Counted from the first letter of the stretch, positions 12,627 to 36,768 are shown. The stretch is 64,000 bases of DNA from Siphlonurus alternatus (GCA_949825025.1 OX463788.1:21371971-21435970), one strand, 5' to 3'. The notes: generated from the letters alone by a model not told the origin. A program made the numbers and translations.

Positions 12627-14046
12627 GGCGCGGATCCAGAACCAAATTATTTCAGGAGGGGCTGTCTTAATAAAGGTCAATGTTAGAAAAACAAATTGAA
12701 ATGAAATGAAATAATCTTTATTTAGCTTTCGCTATTCAGTACAAATATAGTTTATATATTGTCTTAGGTAAACAATATGAATCAGTTGGTTCATAAAATT
12801 TATGATAGTTCATAAAATTTTATGCCTACAGTACTCAACATTTTTAGGATACAAAAAACTATCTTAATATACATTTTATAGTTACCAATTATTGCTATAA
12901 AAATAAAATATATTATTGACTTATTATAATACATAATTATAATCTTTCTCATACATTTACCTGCTATACACAAATTTTTCTTTTACAAATTCTATACATA
13001 ATCTTTTAAAAATTTTTTTTTTAGAACTTATTTTTATATTAATTGGCATTTCATTGAACAATTTTTTACCACAGTTATAAATTGATTCTTCCGATCTATG
13101 TTTGTTAACACATTTTCTAAAATAATTATTGCAGCCTCTTGTATTATAAATATGCTTTTCACTATTCTTAATAAGCTCTTTTTTAAAAGGAATTGGAAAT
13201 TTATCATTAATAATATCATAAAAAAATAGCAGCACTTTTAAGGTTTAAGGCAAACCTTTGTTTAATACTTAACCATTGCAAAGTTTCTAGCATCAATTTT
13301 ATATGGGTTCTTTTTTTACAACCCAATACAATTTTCATAGCTCTGTTTTACAGTCTCTGTAACATATTAATATTTCTCTTACTTGTATTAAAAAACAATG
13401 ATGCACAATTAATATTCAAAATGAGGAGCAATTATGGTTTTGTAAACCATAATTTTACACCAAGTACTTAAAAACCCTGAAATTCTGCATAAATAACCAA
13501 TTTTTTTTCCCAATTTTTTTTGACATCATCTCAATATGATCATTAAAACTCAGTGTACAATCAATTAAAATACCAAGATATTTTACATTTTTTTCAAATT
13601 GAAGTACTTCTCCGTCTAAAATAATATTTACATTTGGATTATCAGCAAAAATATTATTTATCTTACGATTTGAACTTGCAATTATCATACAAGTGTTTTT
13701 TTTACATTTAGTTTTAACTTGTTCAGATTAAACCAATAACTTAGTGTTTCTAGATCCTTATTAAGATCCTCACATAATTTTTTAAATTTCTTTCCTGAAA
13801 TTGAGATAAGAATATCATCTGCAAACAGATTAATCGACGAGCTATGATCTAAGAGCTATCTATATATAAATACATATCATTTATATATATAATAAACAGC
13901 AATGGACCTAACACTGAACCTTGGAGTGGGTGAAATCGTGAAATGCCTATATAGTGCCCATCCCATGTTAAATCCAAAATTTTGGAGAGGGCTGCAGCCC
14001 CTCCCCACCCCCCCTCCCCCCAGCCACCCTCCTGGATCCGCGCCCC
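12627..14046. mobile_element. hAT MITE split by a LINE insertion
   Basis: CAGGCGCGGATCCAGAAC at 12627 and, reverse-complemented, GGGGCGCGGATCCAGGAGG at about 14028-14046 are the two ends of a hAT element of the same end type as 9654-9847. The right part (about 13926-14046) holds the C-runs typical of that family. The flanks are (CA)n on both sides, which hides the target duplication. A 5'-truncated LINE (about 12690-13925, minus strand) occupies the middle, so the MITE was probably there first. Confidence 0.7.
12690..13925 (-). mobile_element. 5'-truncated, frame-broken non-LTR retrotransposon
   Basis: Read on the minus strand, it opens with reverse transcriptase block LQGSVLGPLLFIIYINDM (about 13860-13915). 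A piece follows with EKNVKYLGILIDCTLSFNDH (13455-13688), the block downstream of the catalytic site. Last comes a C-terminal piece with HIYNTRGCNNYFRK (12957-13235). These are in different frames with stops between them, so the copy is dead. The YADD catalytic region is degraded. The 3' end is marked by ATTTC reiterations at about 12695-12712. The blocks fit the Jockey/CR1 type group. The copy lies inside a hAT MITE. Confidence 0.8.
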
Positions 14047-14049
14047 TAC

Positions 14050-15431
14050 ACACACACACACATCACATATACTGTATTATACTGAATATCTAAAGGTTTT
14101 ACGATATCAAGCTATCAAATCAAGGGAAGTGGTATTATTTGAATTCACCATTTTTTTTAAATATATATATAAAAGAGTTTGTATAGGTTTCTACAACAAC
14201 GTTTCTTCTATGAGAAAGTTTTTTCAATTTTAAATCATGTATTATATCTTGCACTTCTCAGCATTCGTGCGTATTTTTTCTTTGCTGATTTTAAACAAGC
14301 AACGTGACAGCAGTCCAAGTCGGAAAATATTACGCCGAAGGCTCTATATTTATTTATGTAGCACTGATGAAGAAAGCAAGACGCCGGCAAGCAGCACGTG
14401 ATTGTAGCTACACCAGCGAGGATTATTTAATGCGGTCATAATGCTGGCGTTATCGAAGAGACAAATTGTGGAGATATGTGAGACTAGCTCCAAGCATATT
14501 GAAATAAACAAAAAAACTGCTATAGCTAACACAGACGCTCACAACATGTGACCATTGAAATTGATTTGTGAAATTGAATATTTCAGAATGATGAAATGTT
14601 GATTTTGTTCTAAAGAACTTCCACATGCTTGCAAACTTGTCCAGTAAAAATCAAAACTTATTGAATCACTTTACACTAACATATAGAATTAACTTATTAT
14701 TTAAAAAAATATATATTATAAATAATATTATAATATACATATATTATAGTTCAAAAGTAATCCATTCCGTGACATAGAGGATAAGATGAAATGATAGTGT
14801 AATAATTCTTGACTAGCTGATAGAAAATTTATTTCTTACTTCTCCAAAAATATTTAAGGGTTTCAACCTAATAATAAGATAATTAAGAGCAATATTGATA
14901 AACTCTTATCAAAATTTCTTAGTTTTCGTTTTATTATTTTTATCACATTCTGAGGCTTTAATCGATATACATTAATTGTTAATACATTACTCTAATATAT
15001 TACTTTAATTGCACTAATAATACATTATTGTTATACACGATGTAAAGTTTACTAGCATCCTAACATTCACTGTGGCAATAAACACTTATTACTGGGATCC
15101 TTTATATCTGCTTTATACATTTACTTCAGACTTCGATATGCTAGCCCAGCATTTTACATACAATAAATACAGCAGTGAATGGGGACAGTAGCACAAAACA
15201 CCTATATAAGGCCCAGTGTAGGACTAATATGACTAGACCTAAACTGAATCTTGGTAAAAAAAAAAAAAATGTGTCTAGTTGAAATTAGGCCTAGCCCGAG
15301 TCCAGTCTAGGTCTAGTCTGAGTTTCAACTAGTCGTAACGTGGCGTGACTTAAAATGTTGAACAAACAATTAAAAAAAAAAAAAAAAACACCGAGGAAAT
15401 CAAGTCACAGTTCAATTGTTACCGGCAAGGC
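14050..15431. other. Non-coding stretch with CTAGTCTAG-like repeats
   Basis: No gene seen. At about 15215-15345 a cluster of GTCTAG/CTAGAC words (GACTAGACC, GTCTAGTTG, GTCTAGGTCTAGTC) lies around an A-run. It may be another short word-reiteration element, but I could not set its ends. Confidence 0.35.
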
Positions 15432-15888
15432 TTAAGGTATAACCTGAGAATTTGTCTGTCAAGGTCAAGAGGCGTGGCTATAGTGGCAACACTGTTTGCA
15501 TTGGAATACGCATAAATTTTTAGGAGGGGGTGGTGACATCAGTCCTTGAGAACGTTGCCACATTTCTCATCACATATAGGAAACGATCATCGCCACGGTT
15601 CAAAATATATGAAAACAATTCAGAAAATTTAGTCTAAAAAATTAGGTTTTAGTAAAAAAAAAGTAAAAGAATCTGTTGTATAGTTTTTTTGCAATGCTAA
15701 TTAACAAATTTAACATTGGAAGGATACAAAATTCTCATTTAAATAAATTAATTATAATTAAACCAACGGTTAAAAAATTCCGAAAAAATTCAGAGCTAAT
15801 TTGACGATTGTTGTGAGTCCACCAAATTAATTTGAAGAAAATCTGTTGTAGCGAATTTTTCGTCCAAATTTCTCAGGTTAAGCCTTAA
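15432..15888. mobile_element. TTAA-ended inverted-repeat MITE
   Basis: The left end is TTAAGGTATAACCTGAGAA and the right end TTCTCAGGTTAAGCCTTAA. This is an imperfect inverted repeat of about 20 bp with TTAA at both outer edges, giving an element of 457 bp. No coding capacity. The ends differ from those of the 6811-7175 family. Confidence 0.55.
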
Positions 15889-16032
15889 CTACACCGATGA
15901 GAGCTGATTATTGAGAGCTGATTATCGCCTTAAAATATTTTGAAAACAAAAGAGGTTTTAATTAGCTAGAAAAAATACTATTAATTAGTTTCATTATGAT
16001 CTAAAAAATATCTGCAGTAATTTAGTAACTTC

Positions 16033-16154
<122 letters not shown>

Positions 16155-16337
16155 ATTTATTCGTAATTTATTTATTCGTAATTTACTATTGGACATTGAT
16201 GGTACGTAACGATATAACGAACGACGTCAAAAATTGTGTTATTGTATTTACGAACATGTCCAACATATCCCTATAACAGAATATAGGGAACTTGAGTAAG
16301 TCTATATTCATTTATGCAATTGGAAAATATAAAAATA

Positions 16338-16340
<3 letters not shown>

Positions 16341-16377
<37 letters not shown>
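16341..16377. repeat. (AT)n simple repeat
   Basis: About 18 AT units directly before the SINE that starts at 16379. Confidence 0.95.
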
Positions 16378-16378
<1 letters not shown>

Positions 16379-16746
16379 CGTATTGAAAGTGGAGAAGTGA
16401 GATGCTGTGGGACTTGTGATAGCAATTGGATGGGTGACCGTTTCAAGTAAAAAATACGCTGCACCCTCCCTGGGGTAAATTCGTCTCGCTTTCCACCCAG
16501 TGCAATGATGGTGTGGTTCCCCAGGCTTTGGACATCACTTTGGTCCATTGAGACAAAGTAGAGGTTTCCTTCCTGACTGAGGTTTTCCACGGTTCCCTCA
16601 GTCTCACCTCAGCGAATGCTGGGACGCGTAACAGGCCGTGGCCACCATCCGTTCCCTACCTTATCCTTATACATATAGTATCCCTACCCTTTTACCCCGC
16701 CGCGAGCTGTAAGCTCTTAGGGGTGTATCCTTGTAAGAAAAAAAAA
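16379..16746 (+). mobile_element. 5S rRNA-derived SINE, copy 3
   Basis: The 5S-like head is eroded (only GGATGGGTGACCGTTTCAAG remains clear at about 16429-16448). The body with CCTCCCTGGGGTAAATTCG, CTTTCCACCCAGTGCAATGA and CACGGTTCCCTCAGTCTCAC is intact, and the tail is AGGGGTGTATCCTTGTAAG plus A-run. A 20-bp insertion near 16668-16687 separates two parts of the 3' region. Confidence 0.8.
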
Positions 16747-17187
16747 TTTAATCATTATATTATAAATGGGTATATTATTATAATCATCTGACAGTCAAGA
16801 AATATTATTACTATAAATAGTATTTATATACCCAAATGACGAAGGAGTACAGTTCAACAGACCATGCAGCAATAGTTTGATGAACACGTCACAAATAGTA
16901 TCCTCTTAAATAGCACTAGCTAGCAATATTTATATACGTTTTCCGAGTGTACCTCAATTATGTGTCAACTACAGAAAAATATTGTAATTAGATGTGTTAA
17001 TTAAGAATTCTCCACCTAAACAACCACCGAACACTTCATAATATGCGCTTCACCAAAATATCTCTGACCATTTTTTTTTTATTTATCTATTTATTTTTTA
17101 TTTTTTGCTTCCTAGCGCGACTCTACATTAATGCAGATTACTTGAATTGATCGTTGCTAATTCAGAAATGAATGGGTGTGTTTACAG
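16747..17187. other. Presumed opsin intron sequence
   Basis: Upstream of the acceptor TTTACAG (17181-17187). The exon encoding the N-terminus and TM1 of the opsin is not visible here or further upstream. Confidence 0.4.
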
Positions 17188-17318
17188 ATGCCGGTCACTA
17201 CGCACTCCGGCAAATATCCTCGTGATGAATCTCGCCATCAGTGACTTCTTCATGATTGCCAAAATGCCTATATTTATCTACAACAGTATCAAACTGGGAC
17301 CAGCGCTTGGAGAAATAG
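17188..17318 (+). CDS. Opsin exon (loop 1 - TM2)
   Basis: Acceptor TTTACAG before 17188 (a phase-2 junction, first full codon TGC) and donor G|GTAAGC after 17318. It encodes CRSLRTPANILVMNLAISDF and on to GEIG. The open frame continues past the donor into intron by chance. Confidence 0.8.
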
Positions 17319-17529
17319 GTAAGCTGTTGTCAATCTTTATCCAAGAATTAAAAGAATTTGTTTGCCAAAATAGAATCAGGGCACTGCTGTTTGTTTGTTT
17401 GCTTATTTTTTTTCACACACAGAATCATAATTTAGTTTGCAGGTTACTTGTTGCTTTGACTTTAAACTTCATGGTTCTTAAAAAAAATTTAATACATATG
17501 AGAGTTCACAAGTCCCCATTTCAAACCGG

Positions 17530-17562
<33 letters not shown>

Positions 17563-19272
17563 AAACTTCTGCCGTGTTTAAATTTTCTGACAAATTTTCT
17601 TTTCTTGTCTTGGCGGGTAAACACGGCAGAAGTTTAAAATTATATAAAATACTGCCAATGTCTGTAAGTTGAAAAACTTACTATATGTCATCTTCATATA
17701 TATATATATATATATGTATATATATTATATATGTGTAATATTTTACTCTAACTTTCACCATCTGTATGACTGTATGACTGTATAACATGCACTCTCAAAA
17801 TTAAATTCCAAACTTTTTTGAAAAAGCTAGCACCACTTATAGGATACGATACCAGATCTTTGAATTTGGTCTTCACTGCGTTAACCAATTACGCCACAGC
17901 AGTTTGCAGCCTATTTCATGTGCTGTTTAAAATTAGGTTCATATTAGACTGGGTTGAAGAACTTGCACTATTAGGTGATAGAGGAACATGTCTAGTCTTG
18001 CTGGTGAATGCTAACTCAATTTTAAAAAAGATGATCACTCTAATGAAATTTTTCCTTAAAAAACTAGACATTAAATTAAATTTATTAACTGAAGCAAGAG
18101 ACACTTACGTACACCATACCCTAGGATAGGGTGTATTTAAAATGCAACATTTTCAATAGTTCCTTATGGAGATAGTTGATGCATTTTTTTAATACACTGT
18201 AACGTATTTTTAACTGTTTTGCTGCTGTGAAGAAGTACATTATAGTTATAATCTTCTTGTTTAATTGCATTGTTGTGCAATTAACATACGAACTAATATT
18301 TTTTTTTTCTTTTCTGTTGTAGGTTGTCAGGTCTATGGATTTTTAGGAGGATTGACTGGTACTGTATCGATAGCAACACTAGCAGCGATTGCCATGGATC
18401 GCTATTTTGTCATTATCTACCCTCTGGATCCTCTAAAACGAACAACAAAACTTCGAGCTGGAGTGTGCGTAGTCTTATCGTGGCTCTACGGTGCACTCTT
18501 TGCATCTCTGCCCTTGTTCGGTTTTAATCGTTATGTTCCTGAAGGATATCTAACTAGTTGCAGTTTTGATTACCTATCAAATGATTATTCTAGTCGAATA
18601 TTTATAATTGTGTTTTTTATTGCTGCCTGGGTTGTACCATTTATTATAATTTCTTTCAGCTATGCAAATATTTGCATAATGGTTATGAATGCACGACAAG
18701 GGGGGGCTCGCAGTGCTTCTGGATCACGAGAACAGCAAAGAAAAACAGAATTAAAACTAGCATTAGTTGTTGTTGCTATAATTGGCCTTTGGTTTTGTGC
18801 GTGGACTCCATACGCAATTGTCGCATTGTTAGGATTTAGTGGGCAAAAGCAATTACTATTACCTTTAACTTCAATGGTACCAGCATTATTCTGTAAAATT
18901 GCAAGCTGTTTAGATCCATTTGTGTATGCGGTATCTCATCCTAGATTTAGAAGAGAACTAATAAGGTGTTTCAGTAAAAATCAAAATGTCAAAGGTGATC
19001 AAATCATGAAAAGCAGGGCAATTACTGCGATCGCTGGAGTTGAGATGAAAAAAGTCGTACAAAAAGAGTTGTCGTATTCATGTACGGAAGACGAAGATGA
19101 TAACATGATGATGGTTGAATTTAAAATGAATAATGGCTGTTCAGCAACAACAAAATCTGAGCCACGTTGGGTTCGAACAAACAGTAGCAGATCCAACAAT
19201 GTTTGGTTAACAAACTCAAGTAAACTTAAAATGTCAAGTAAGCAAAATATGAAAACACCAGTATCATTTTGA
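17188..19272 (+). CDS. Rhabdomeric opsin, Rh7-like (partial at 5' end)
   Basis: A light-sensing GPCR of the plasma membrane, expected to bind retinal and couple to Gq. Two exons are seen: 17188-17318 and 18323-19272, joined in frame (G|gt, reading GEIGCQVYGF). The first encodes RTPANILVMNLAISDFF (end of loop 1 and TM2). The second holds the TM3 cysteine (18325-18327), DRY at 18397-18405, the loop-2 block YVPEGYLTSCSFDYL with the partner cysteine, TM4-TM7, and the retinal-binding lysine in ALFCKIASC (codon 18895-18897). NPxxY is DPFVY. About 80 residues of tail follow helix 8. YVPEG and SCSFDYL are r-opsin marks; GLTGTVSI and ALFCK suggest the Rh7-like arthropod group, by memory rather than alignment. 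The exon(s) for the N-terminus and TM1 are missing from view. The stop is TGA 19270-19272. Confidence 0.82.
17554..17644. repeat. Perfect 27-bp inverted repeat in opsin intron
   Basis: 17554-17580 and 17618-17644 are exact reverse complements around ACTTCTGCCGTGTTTA, with a 37-bp loop. An (AT)n run lies on the left side. It is probably a small MITE or its remnant and would form a hairpin in the pre-mRNA. Confidence 0.8.
18323..19272 (+). CDS. Opsin exon (TM3 to C-terminus)
   Basis: The acceptor TTCTGTTGTAG ends at 18322. The exon runs to TGA at 19270-19272. The region before 18323 is open by chance and is intron. The cytoplasmic tail is Ser/Asn/Lys-rich and contains an acidic patch CTEDEDDNMMM, a possible kinase/arrestin region. 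Confidence 0.88.
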
Positions 19273-19638
19273 AATGCCGGTTGAAAAAGGTACTCTATTT
19301 TTTACTGTTATATATTGCATTGAACATTGAATTGTATGTAGAACATAAAAATATTGCTGGGTATAATTTTGAAAGATTGTTTTGGGATGTGAAAGAAAGA
19401 AGCTTTAAATACGGACGGACTGCAGAAAAAATAGTTTTATGTTAATAGAGTCTTACGTTGCGAATGTGGATCTGTATCTTCACTGATTACGACTGTAAGC
19501 AAAGAGCAAAGTTTCCTTGTAAACCTTATAAAGACTGTAAACGTTCATGACTGCATGGCATGTGGTAGCAAATTTTCTTGGCAATCTATTGATAATGTTT
19601 CAAAACAAATATCCGGTGCGTTATTAAAAATTAAACTG

Positions 19639-19995
19639 GGAGATGTGGCGCAGTGCACTTGACCGGGTTTCGTCAGATCACCGAAGTCAAGCAACGCCGA
19701 GCGTGGTTAGTAGTTGGATGGGTAACAATTTTCATCAAAAACCACGGTTCCCACCCAGGGGTAAATCGTTGCACTTTTCCACTATGTACTGTGTGGTTCC
19801 CCTGGCTTTGGAACAACGCACTCCCGGTTCATGGGTTCAATGACAAAAGCTGTAGCATCCATCCTGGCTGAGATTTCCACGTTTCCCTCCGTCGCAAGCA
19901 AATGCCGGGATGAATTGCAAGGCCGTGGCCGTCCCCGTTCCCGATGGGCCTGCGAAACGCTCAAGTTAGGGTTTCGGAAGGTTGGGGGGTTCAAA
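19639..19995 (+). mobile_element. 5S rRNA-derived SINE, copy 4 (divergent subfamily)
   Basis: It starts GGGAGATGTGGCGCAGTGCA (A-box-like), then GATCACCGAAGTCAAGCAAC and GAGCGTGGTTAGTAGTTGG, the closest match to 5S rRNA in the window. The body (GGTTCCCACCCAGGGGTAA, ACTGTGTGGTTCCCCTGGC) is related to the other copies but clearly diverged, and the 3' end differs (GGGGGGTTCAAACTTAG instead of the GTATCCTTGTA tail). It lies about 370 bp downstream of the opsin stop codon. Confidence 0.8.
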
Positions 19996-22208
19996 CTTAG
20001 TGAGTAATTAGTAAGAAGTACTCAACTGTGGTTTGATTAAAAAGAAGCAAAAAATCAAATTAATAAAAATAAAACTGGAAACTCATTCACTGTATGTTGA
20101 GTTGGCTGTTGCTGAATTTTTCTGTAGCTAAGGTTTTTATGATTTCCCTAAATGCAAATTATATTTCATTGTAGTTACACTGATTTTAAAATGTTTCCAC
20201 GAAAAAATTTCAATGCAAAGGTAAAAGTTGCTTAAACTTCATAAATCGTTTTACTACAAATTTAAATTATTTAAAAGCTAGCTTGAGACAAAATAATAAT
20301 GATTTAATTAATGTAGTATCGTTTTCTTAAAATATATTTTTTAAACTTTACTCTGGATCTAATTTTATGTTTAATATTAAACAAATGTTACTATTTCATA
20401 TTTTCTTACAACTATACATGCCATTTACATTTTTATTATGTTACACAGGTTACAATTTTGAACCATTATAAAGAGAAAAAATAATCAAACGTACTCCCTC
20501 ATAAACAGTTTTATAATCTCAATGGGTAAAGAAGTCTCCCTTTTTATTTAAAAGCTATATATCATATTTATGTTAAAAAACGGTTTTATGTGGAGGAAAT
20601 ATTATTTGATCCTTGAATTCATTTATTAATTTTTAGGTACTTAGAAATAAAATATACTGAATGTTTGTATGTTATTAGTATTTGTAAACTCATGTTTACA
20701 TTAATTAGTTTACATAGAAACTGTATAATAGACCGCATCATGCAAAGTCTAACAAATCGTTGTACAAATTCAATTGTTTTCCGCACAATAATTTTATTGC
20801 ATTTCAAACAGTATATATATCACAGACTCACTCACAGTATTTATATGTCAATTAATACCTTTCACCTTTCTCATCGTATTGAAATATTTGTGTAGCCATT
20901 CATTTTCAAAAATTAGCAACAACGGAATTTGAACACTTAATTATGTCCGTAATACATGGTTGGCTGTAAAAATTTATAGTGTTGGTACAAATAGAGCACC
21001 TGTGTAATAGTTTGAATTGTTTGTTTTAACGGATAAGGGATGGAGAAGCAAACATTCACCACTTTCTCATGTAAACCTCCAGAAACACAAAATTAAATTA
21101 TTTTTTATTAAACATTTTACATCTTGATCACTGCATGAAACGTCATGTATTGAGCGATTAAAAAAAAAAAATTCCCAGCTATAGAAAACAATCCCGCACC
21201 CATACTATTTTTATATAATTATTCAATTCACTTCGTGGGGAAAGTCGGCATCAACCACTGATCTTGATAATCGGTAATGTCTTACACGATCTGCATTGTG
21301 GAGGATCACTGAATTATCCGGAAATTGCACAGAGCCATTTTTTTTCTCTCTTTTTTGAAGGTGCAGCTCCAACAGGGCTCAGGCAGGCATTCAGGGTTTA
21401 AGTTTAAGTGTTTCGAGGCGTACCTTTGATATTATTGGCTTTGTTACTTCTTATTTATTTTATTTTTATTTTTTGAAATGAGGTTTTATTATTTTTCATT
21501 ACTACTGAATTGTTAGAATACACTTTTTTCATTACGTAAATATATAGTAATACATTATTTTATGTATAGTTGAATTTCCTGACTTAATTGTTGTAAATTA
21601 TACGTATATATATAGCTATTTAATGTAGCTTTTGTGTTCTGTGAAATATTGTAATTAAGATCAATTGCCATGTTATTTCTTGTGTATTTAAATTACATCT
21701 GTTATAAATCAATATATATATATATATATATTATATAAACTAGTAGTATTAGTTCAGTATATATACATTGTTGAAAAGAAGCTACATATAATATATGTAA
21801 TTATATTTAGAAAATATGTACAAAAATGCAAATTTAACAAAGGAAGTTTTAAAAAAATAATAAAAGTAGTAAAATGTTCAACAGGGTAAACAACACACAT
21901 TTTAATTGAATGCCGTAAATATTTGAGGTTTCATACTATAAAGGCTATACAAACACGTGCATGCAGTTGTTGTTAGATAATAAATTAGTAAATGTAACAT
22001 TTTATATGTATATATATACTGACTTATGTCACCCATATTTATTATTTATCCATGTTCAGTATTTTGTGTGATATATTCTATGGCAACATGTGAAATTTTG
22101 CTGTGCTAAATGTGATTTTGTAAATAAAATGGATATATGTTAATTGTAATATATATAGATTTTTTTTAACCCAATACAAAATTAAATAATAACGTAAAAT
22201 TTTATACT
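19996..22208. other. AT-rich non-coding stretch downstream of the opsin
   Basis: No gene supported. A C/A/G-richer patch at about 21230-21420 has no open frame of interest. A short (TA)n lies at 21713-21731. Confidence 0.45.
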
Positions 22209-22596
22209 TTAAGGTAGAGATAACACGGATCAGCTGACCCAATGCTAAAAAAATCCCATTCATGAAAATTATGAAAAAAATTTAAAATGTTCTCCTCTAC
22301 ATCCCCTAGCTATCTAAAATATCAGATATACAGATACGAGCTAGTTTTCTAGTTATTAATTTTTAAATTTCACTAATTTAATATGGAGAAATTGAACTTC
22401 CATGTTAAATAACTTCCATCATGTTAAATTAGTCAACTTTAAAAATTAATAACTTGAAAACCAGCTCGTTTTTGTATACCTGATATTTTAGCTACTGATC
22501 ATATGTAGAGGAGAACATTTTTAAATTTTTTACGTAATTTTCATGAATGGGATTTTTTTAACATTGGGTCAGCTGATCCGTGTTATCTCTACCTTA
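22209..22596. mobile_element. Palindromic TTAA-flanked MITE, copy 2
   Basis: It starts TTAAGGTAGAGATAACACGG and ends CCGTGTTATCTCTACCTTAA. The inner arms (ATGTTCTCCTCTACAT, AGCTAGTTTTCTAGTTATT, AAAATATCAG) are homologous to those at 6811-7175, but the outer 20-30 bp are a different sequence containing GATCAGCTGACCC / GGGTCAGCTGATC. This is a subfamily with exchanged ends. Confidence 0.82.
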
Positions 22597-23010
22597 ATTT
22601 TAAATGCACCGGTTGGCTAAAATATTTAGAAATTATATATTTGGCTAAAATTTAAGCCCTATAATAGTACATCTATATTACCATCGAACTTCATTATTTA
22701 ATTATCCTTTTAAATCATTCAAATCAAAGTAAACACCCTGTATTATAGCCTCTCTTACAAAAGAAAACAAATAGTGTAGCTTGCATGAAGAGTTAATGTC
22801 ACTCTATATTCTTAGCACTTAGCAGATGATAAATCAATGTAGAAAAATTAGCAAACCTTCCAAGTTACATAATATGTACTGTACATTGCAATTAATATTG
22901 GCTGAAAAAAATGAAGAAATTATACCACAGTCCATTTTTTTATATTTATGCTAAATATTATAATAATATATTAATTGGAGTTGCTATACTAAGGTTCAGA
23001 ATATTTAACT

Positions 23011-23121
23011 TGGTTTTCGTCGGAAACTCTCGGGTGTTCTTCGGCTCGGCTCAGTCAACGAAATTCTTCGTTACAAACAACACACCAATGACTGAGGATA
23101 TTACAAACGTGACGAAAACCA
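23011..23121. repeat. Small inverted-repeat element
   Basis: TGGTTTTCGTCGG at the left and GTGACGAAAACCA at the right face each other over about 111 bp. Outside them AACT and AGTT extend the pairing. The loop is less AT-rich (TCTTCGGCTCGGCTCAGTCAA). Possibly a short MITE. Confidence 0.5.
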
Positions 23122-23339
23122 TTCAAGTTAAATGTGAACAAGAGTATATTATATACCTGCGGCAGACTATATTTTTCATAATATATACTATCAGCATATT
23201 TTTCACCCTAAAAAATTGAATAACTCAAAAACTAGATATATATTTTTAGTTACATGTAAAAAATATAGTTTGGATTTAAGAAAAAATTAATAATGACCGC
23301 CAAAGATGACATTAATCCTTATAATTAAAAAATGGTGAA

Positions 23340-23574
23340 CAAAAAAAAATAATAATAATAAAATAAAAACAGCCCTCTACTGGTAGAAACTGGTACTATC
23401 AGGTTGAATCGTTAGTGTTAGCGGTGTATAACAAGACAGCAACTGTGGATCTCCGCATAGCGGGTAAAGATTGAATCAATAATGTGGCGAACACCAGGCA
23501 GCATAGCCGGGCCCGTCAGCATGGCAGTATCCCTAGTGGTGTGCTAGAGGCAGCTCAGCACAAGTACGGTTATC
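23340..23574 (+). promoter_or_regulatory. Probable 5' UTR / promoter-proximal region of TMEM53-like gene, with uORF
   Basis: Base composition turns less AT-rich just before the start codon. A short upstream frame (ATG 23482 to TAG 23545-23547, 21 codons; peptide begins MWRTPGSIAGPVSM) ends 27 bp before the main ATG. No TATA box could be assigned with confidence. Confidence 0.4.
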
Positions 23575-35442
<11,868 letters not shown>

Positions 35443-36768
35443 TCACTCCAAACCCAGACATAACACCTCAACTCGCCAACCAATTAACACAAAGACAAAC
35501 CTATAATATTTATTATGTAGGTATTACACTTATAATATTGTTAGAGCTTTTGGGCACAAAATCAGTTTAACAATATAGTTAAAATATTTCAAGTTTAACA
35601 AAAGTTGTATGTATGATCATGATATTATTGGTATTTTTTTCACATTTAAGCTAATTTATGGTGTTTAAAAAATCTTAAAGATGTAAAAGGAAATGTTATT
35701 ATACTCATTGTGATATTACGTACGTCTTGATCACCGAAGTGTTATCAGCACTATAAATACTTAATCATGAGATATATAAATTGTTAAATTTAGAAAAATT
35801 CGTTGACAATTTCAAATTATTGGTAAATCGCTCAACAAGAAACAAAATGTTATAATATACATATATTAAAAAAATATAATAAAAATATATAATGTAACAT
35901 ATTAATTAATTCGTTTCGTATCGACTAATTAATAAAATGTAGAACTTCAGATTTACATTTTTTTTAACAATATATTGTGCACTTAAAACTTCCCGTATGT
36001 ATTCAAAAAAATTTTGAATGAAATATTATTTTTGTCTAGAATAATTATTAGGTGAACAGCTAATAATAATAAATTATAAACATCACAAGAGTATTAGTAA
36101 ATAATAGGGTAATTGCCACTATTTAATTATTTTGATTTTTTCTAAATGTGCAAAAGTTACAGCAAAGATAAAATAATCCCGTGTTTCTGGCAAACATTGT
36201 TTCAAGTATTATACGATTTGATCTTTACTACCCGCAGTTGCAAATATATGATTTAAGGAGCATTCACAAAAGTGATAAACCAGGTTAAGGATAGAATATA
36301 TTTAAGACTATATAGAAACTCGCATACGTGTACGAGTAAGTTATACTAGAATTAGAAACTTTCAAGCTCTGAGAAAAGAAATCTAACCATCTAAATAATG
36401 ACCTATTGCAAGGAAAATATCTAAATATTTATACTTAAGTAAAAATAAACAATGTGCTGAAAATTGCAAGTGGTAATGACTGTTATCTGTGCATGGATTC
36501 TGTCTTTTTACGACACCCTTTGAGCAAAACTGATAAATTTTTGTCAATATTATAGTGCATATTTATAATAATTTATTTATTTGCTCAAATAAAATTTATT
36601 ATTCTGAAGTATTAGTTATAGCCAACATCTTGTATTATGAAACTGAAATAATGCCATCGTATTGTAATAACTTGGTACAAGAGGAGCCTTATTCGTAATA
36701 ACAACAAATCATTCACTGCTTTCGGTAATTGTGCGAATCGAAGCAGATTTACAGTCTCAATTGTACAT
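35443..36768. other. 3' flank of the TMEM53-like gene
   Basis: Presumed 3' UTR followed by AT-rich non-coding DNA. A clear polyadenylation site could not be chosen among the many A-rich hexamers. No other gene seen. Confidence 0.45.

Noticed and set aside
10525..12680. Similar 60-70 codon frames (MVHFILSKTSS..., MLAPKAEFGQKPKK...) repeated here and at 36.9-38.8 kb
   Set aside because: They come from the word-reiterated arms of the foldback elements. The same protein appears in both arms because the arms are inverted copies.
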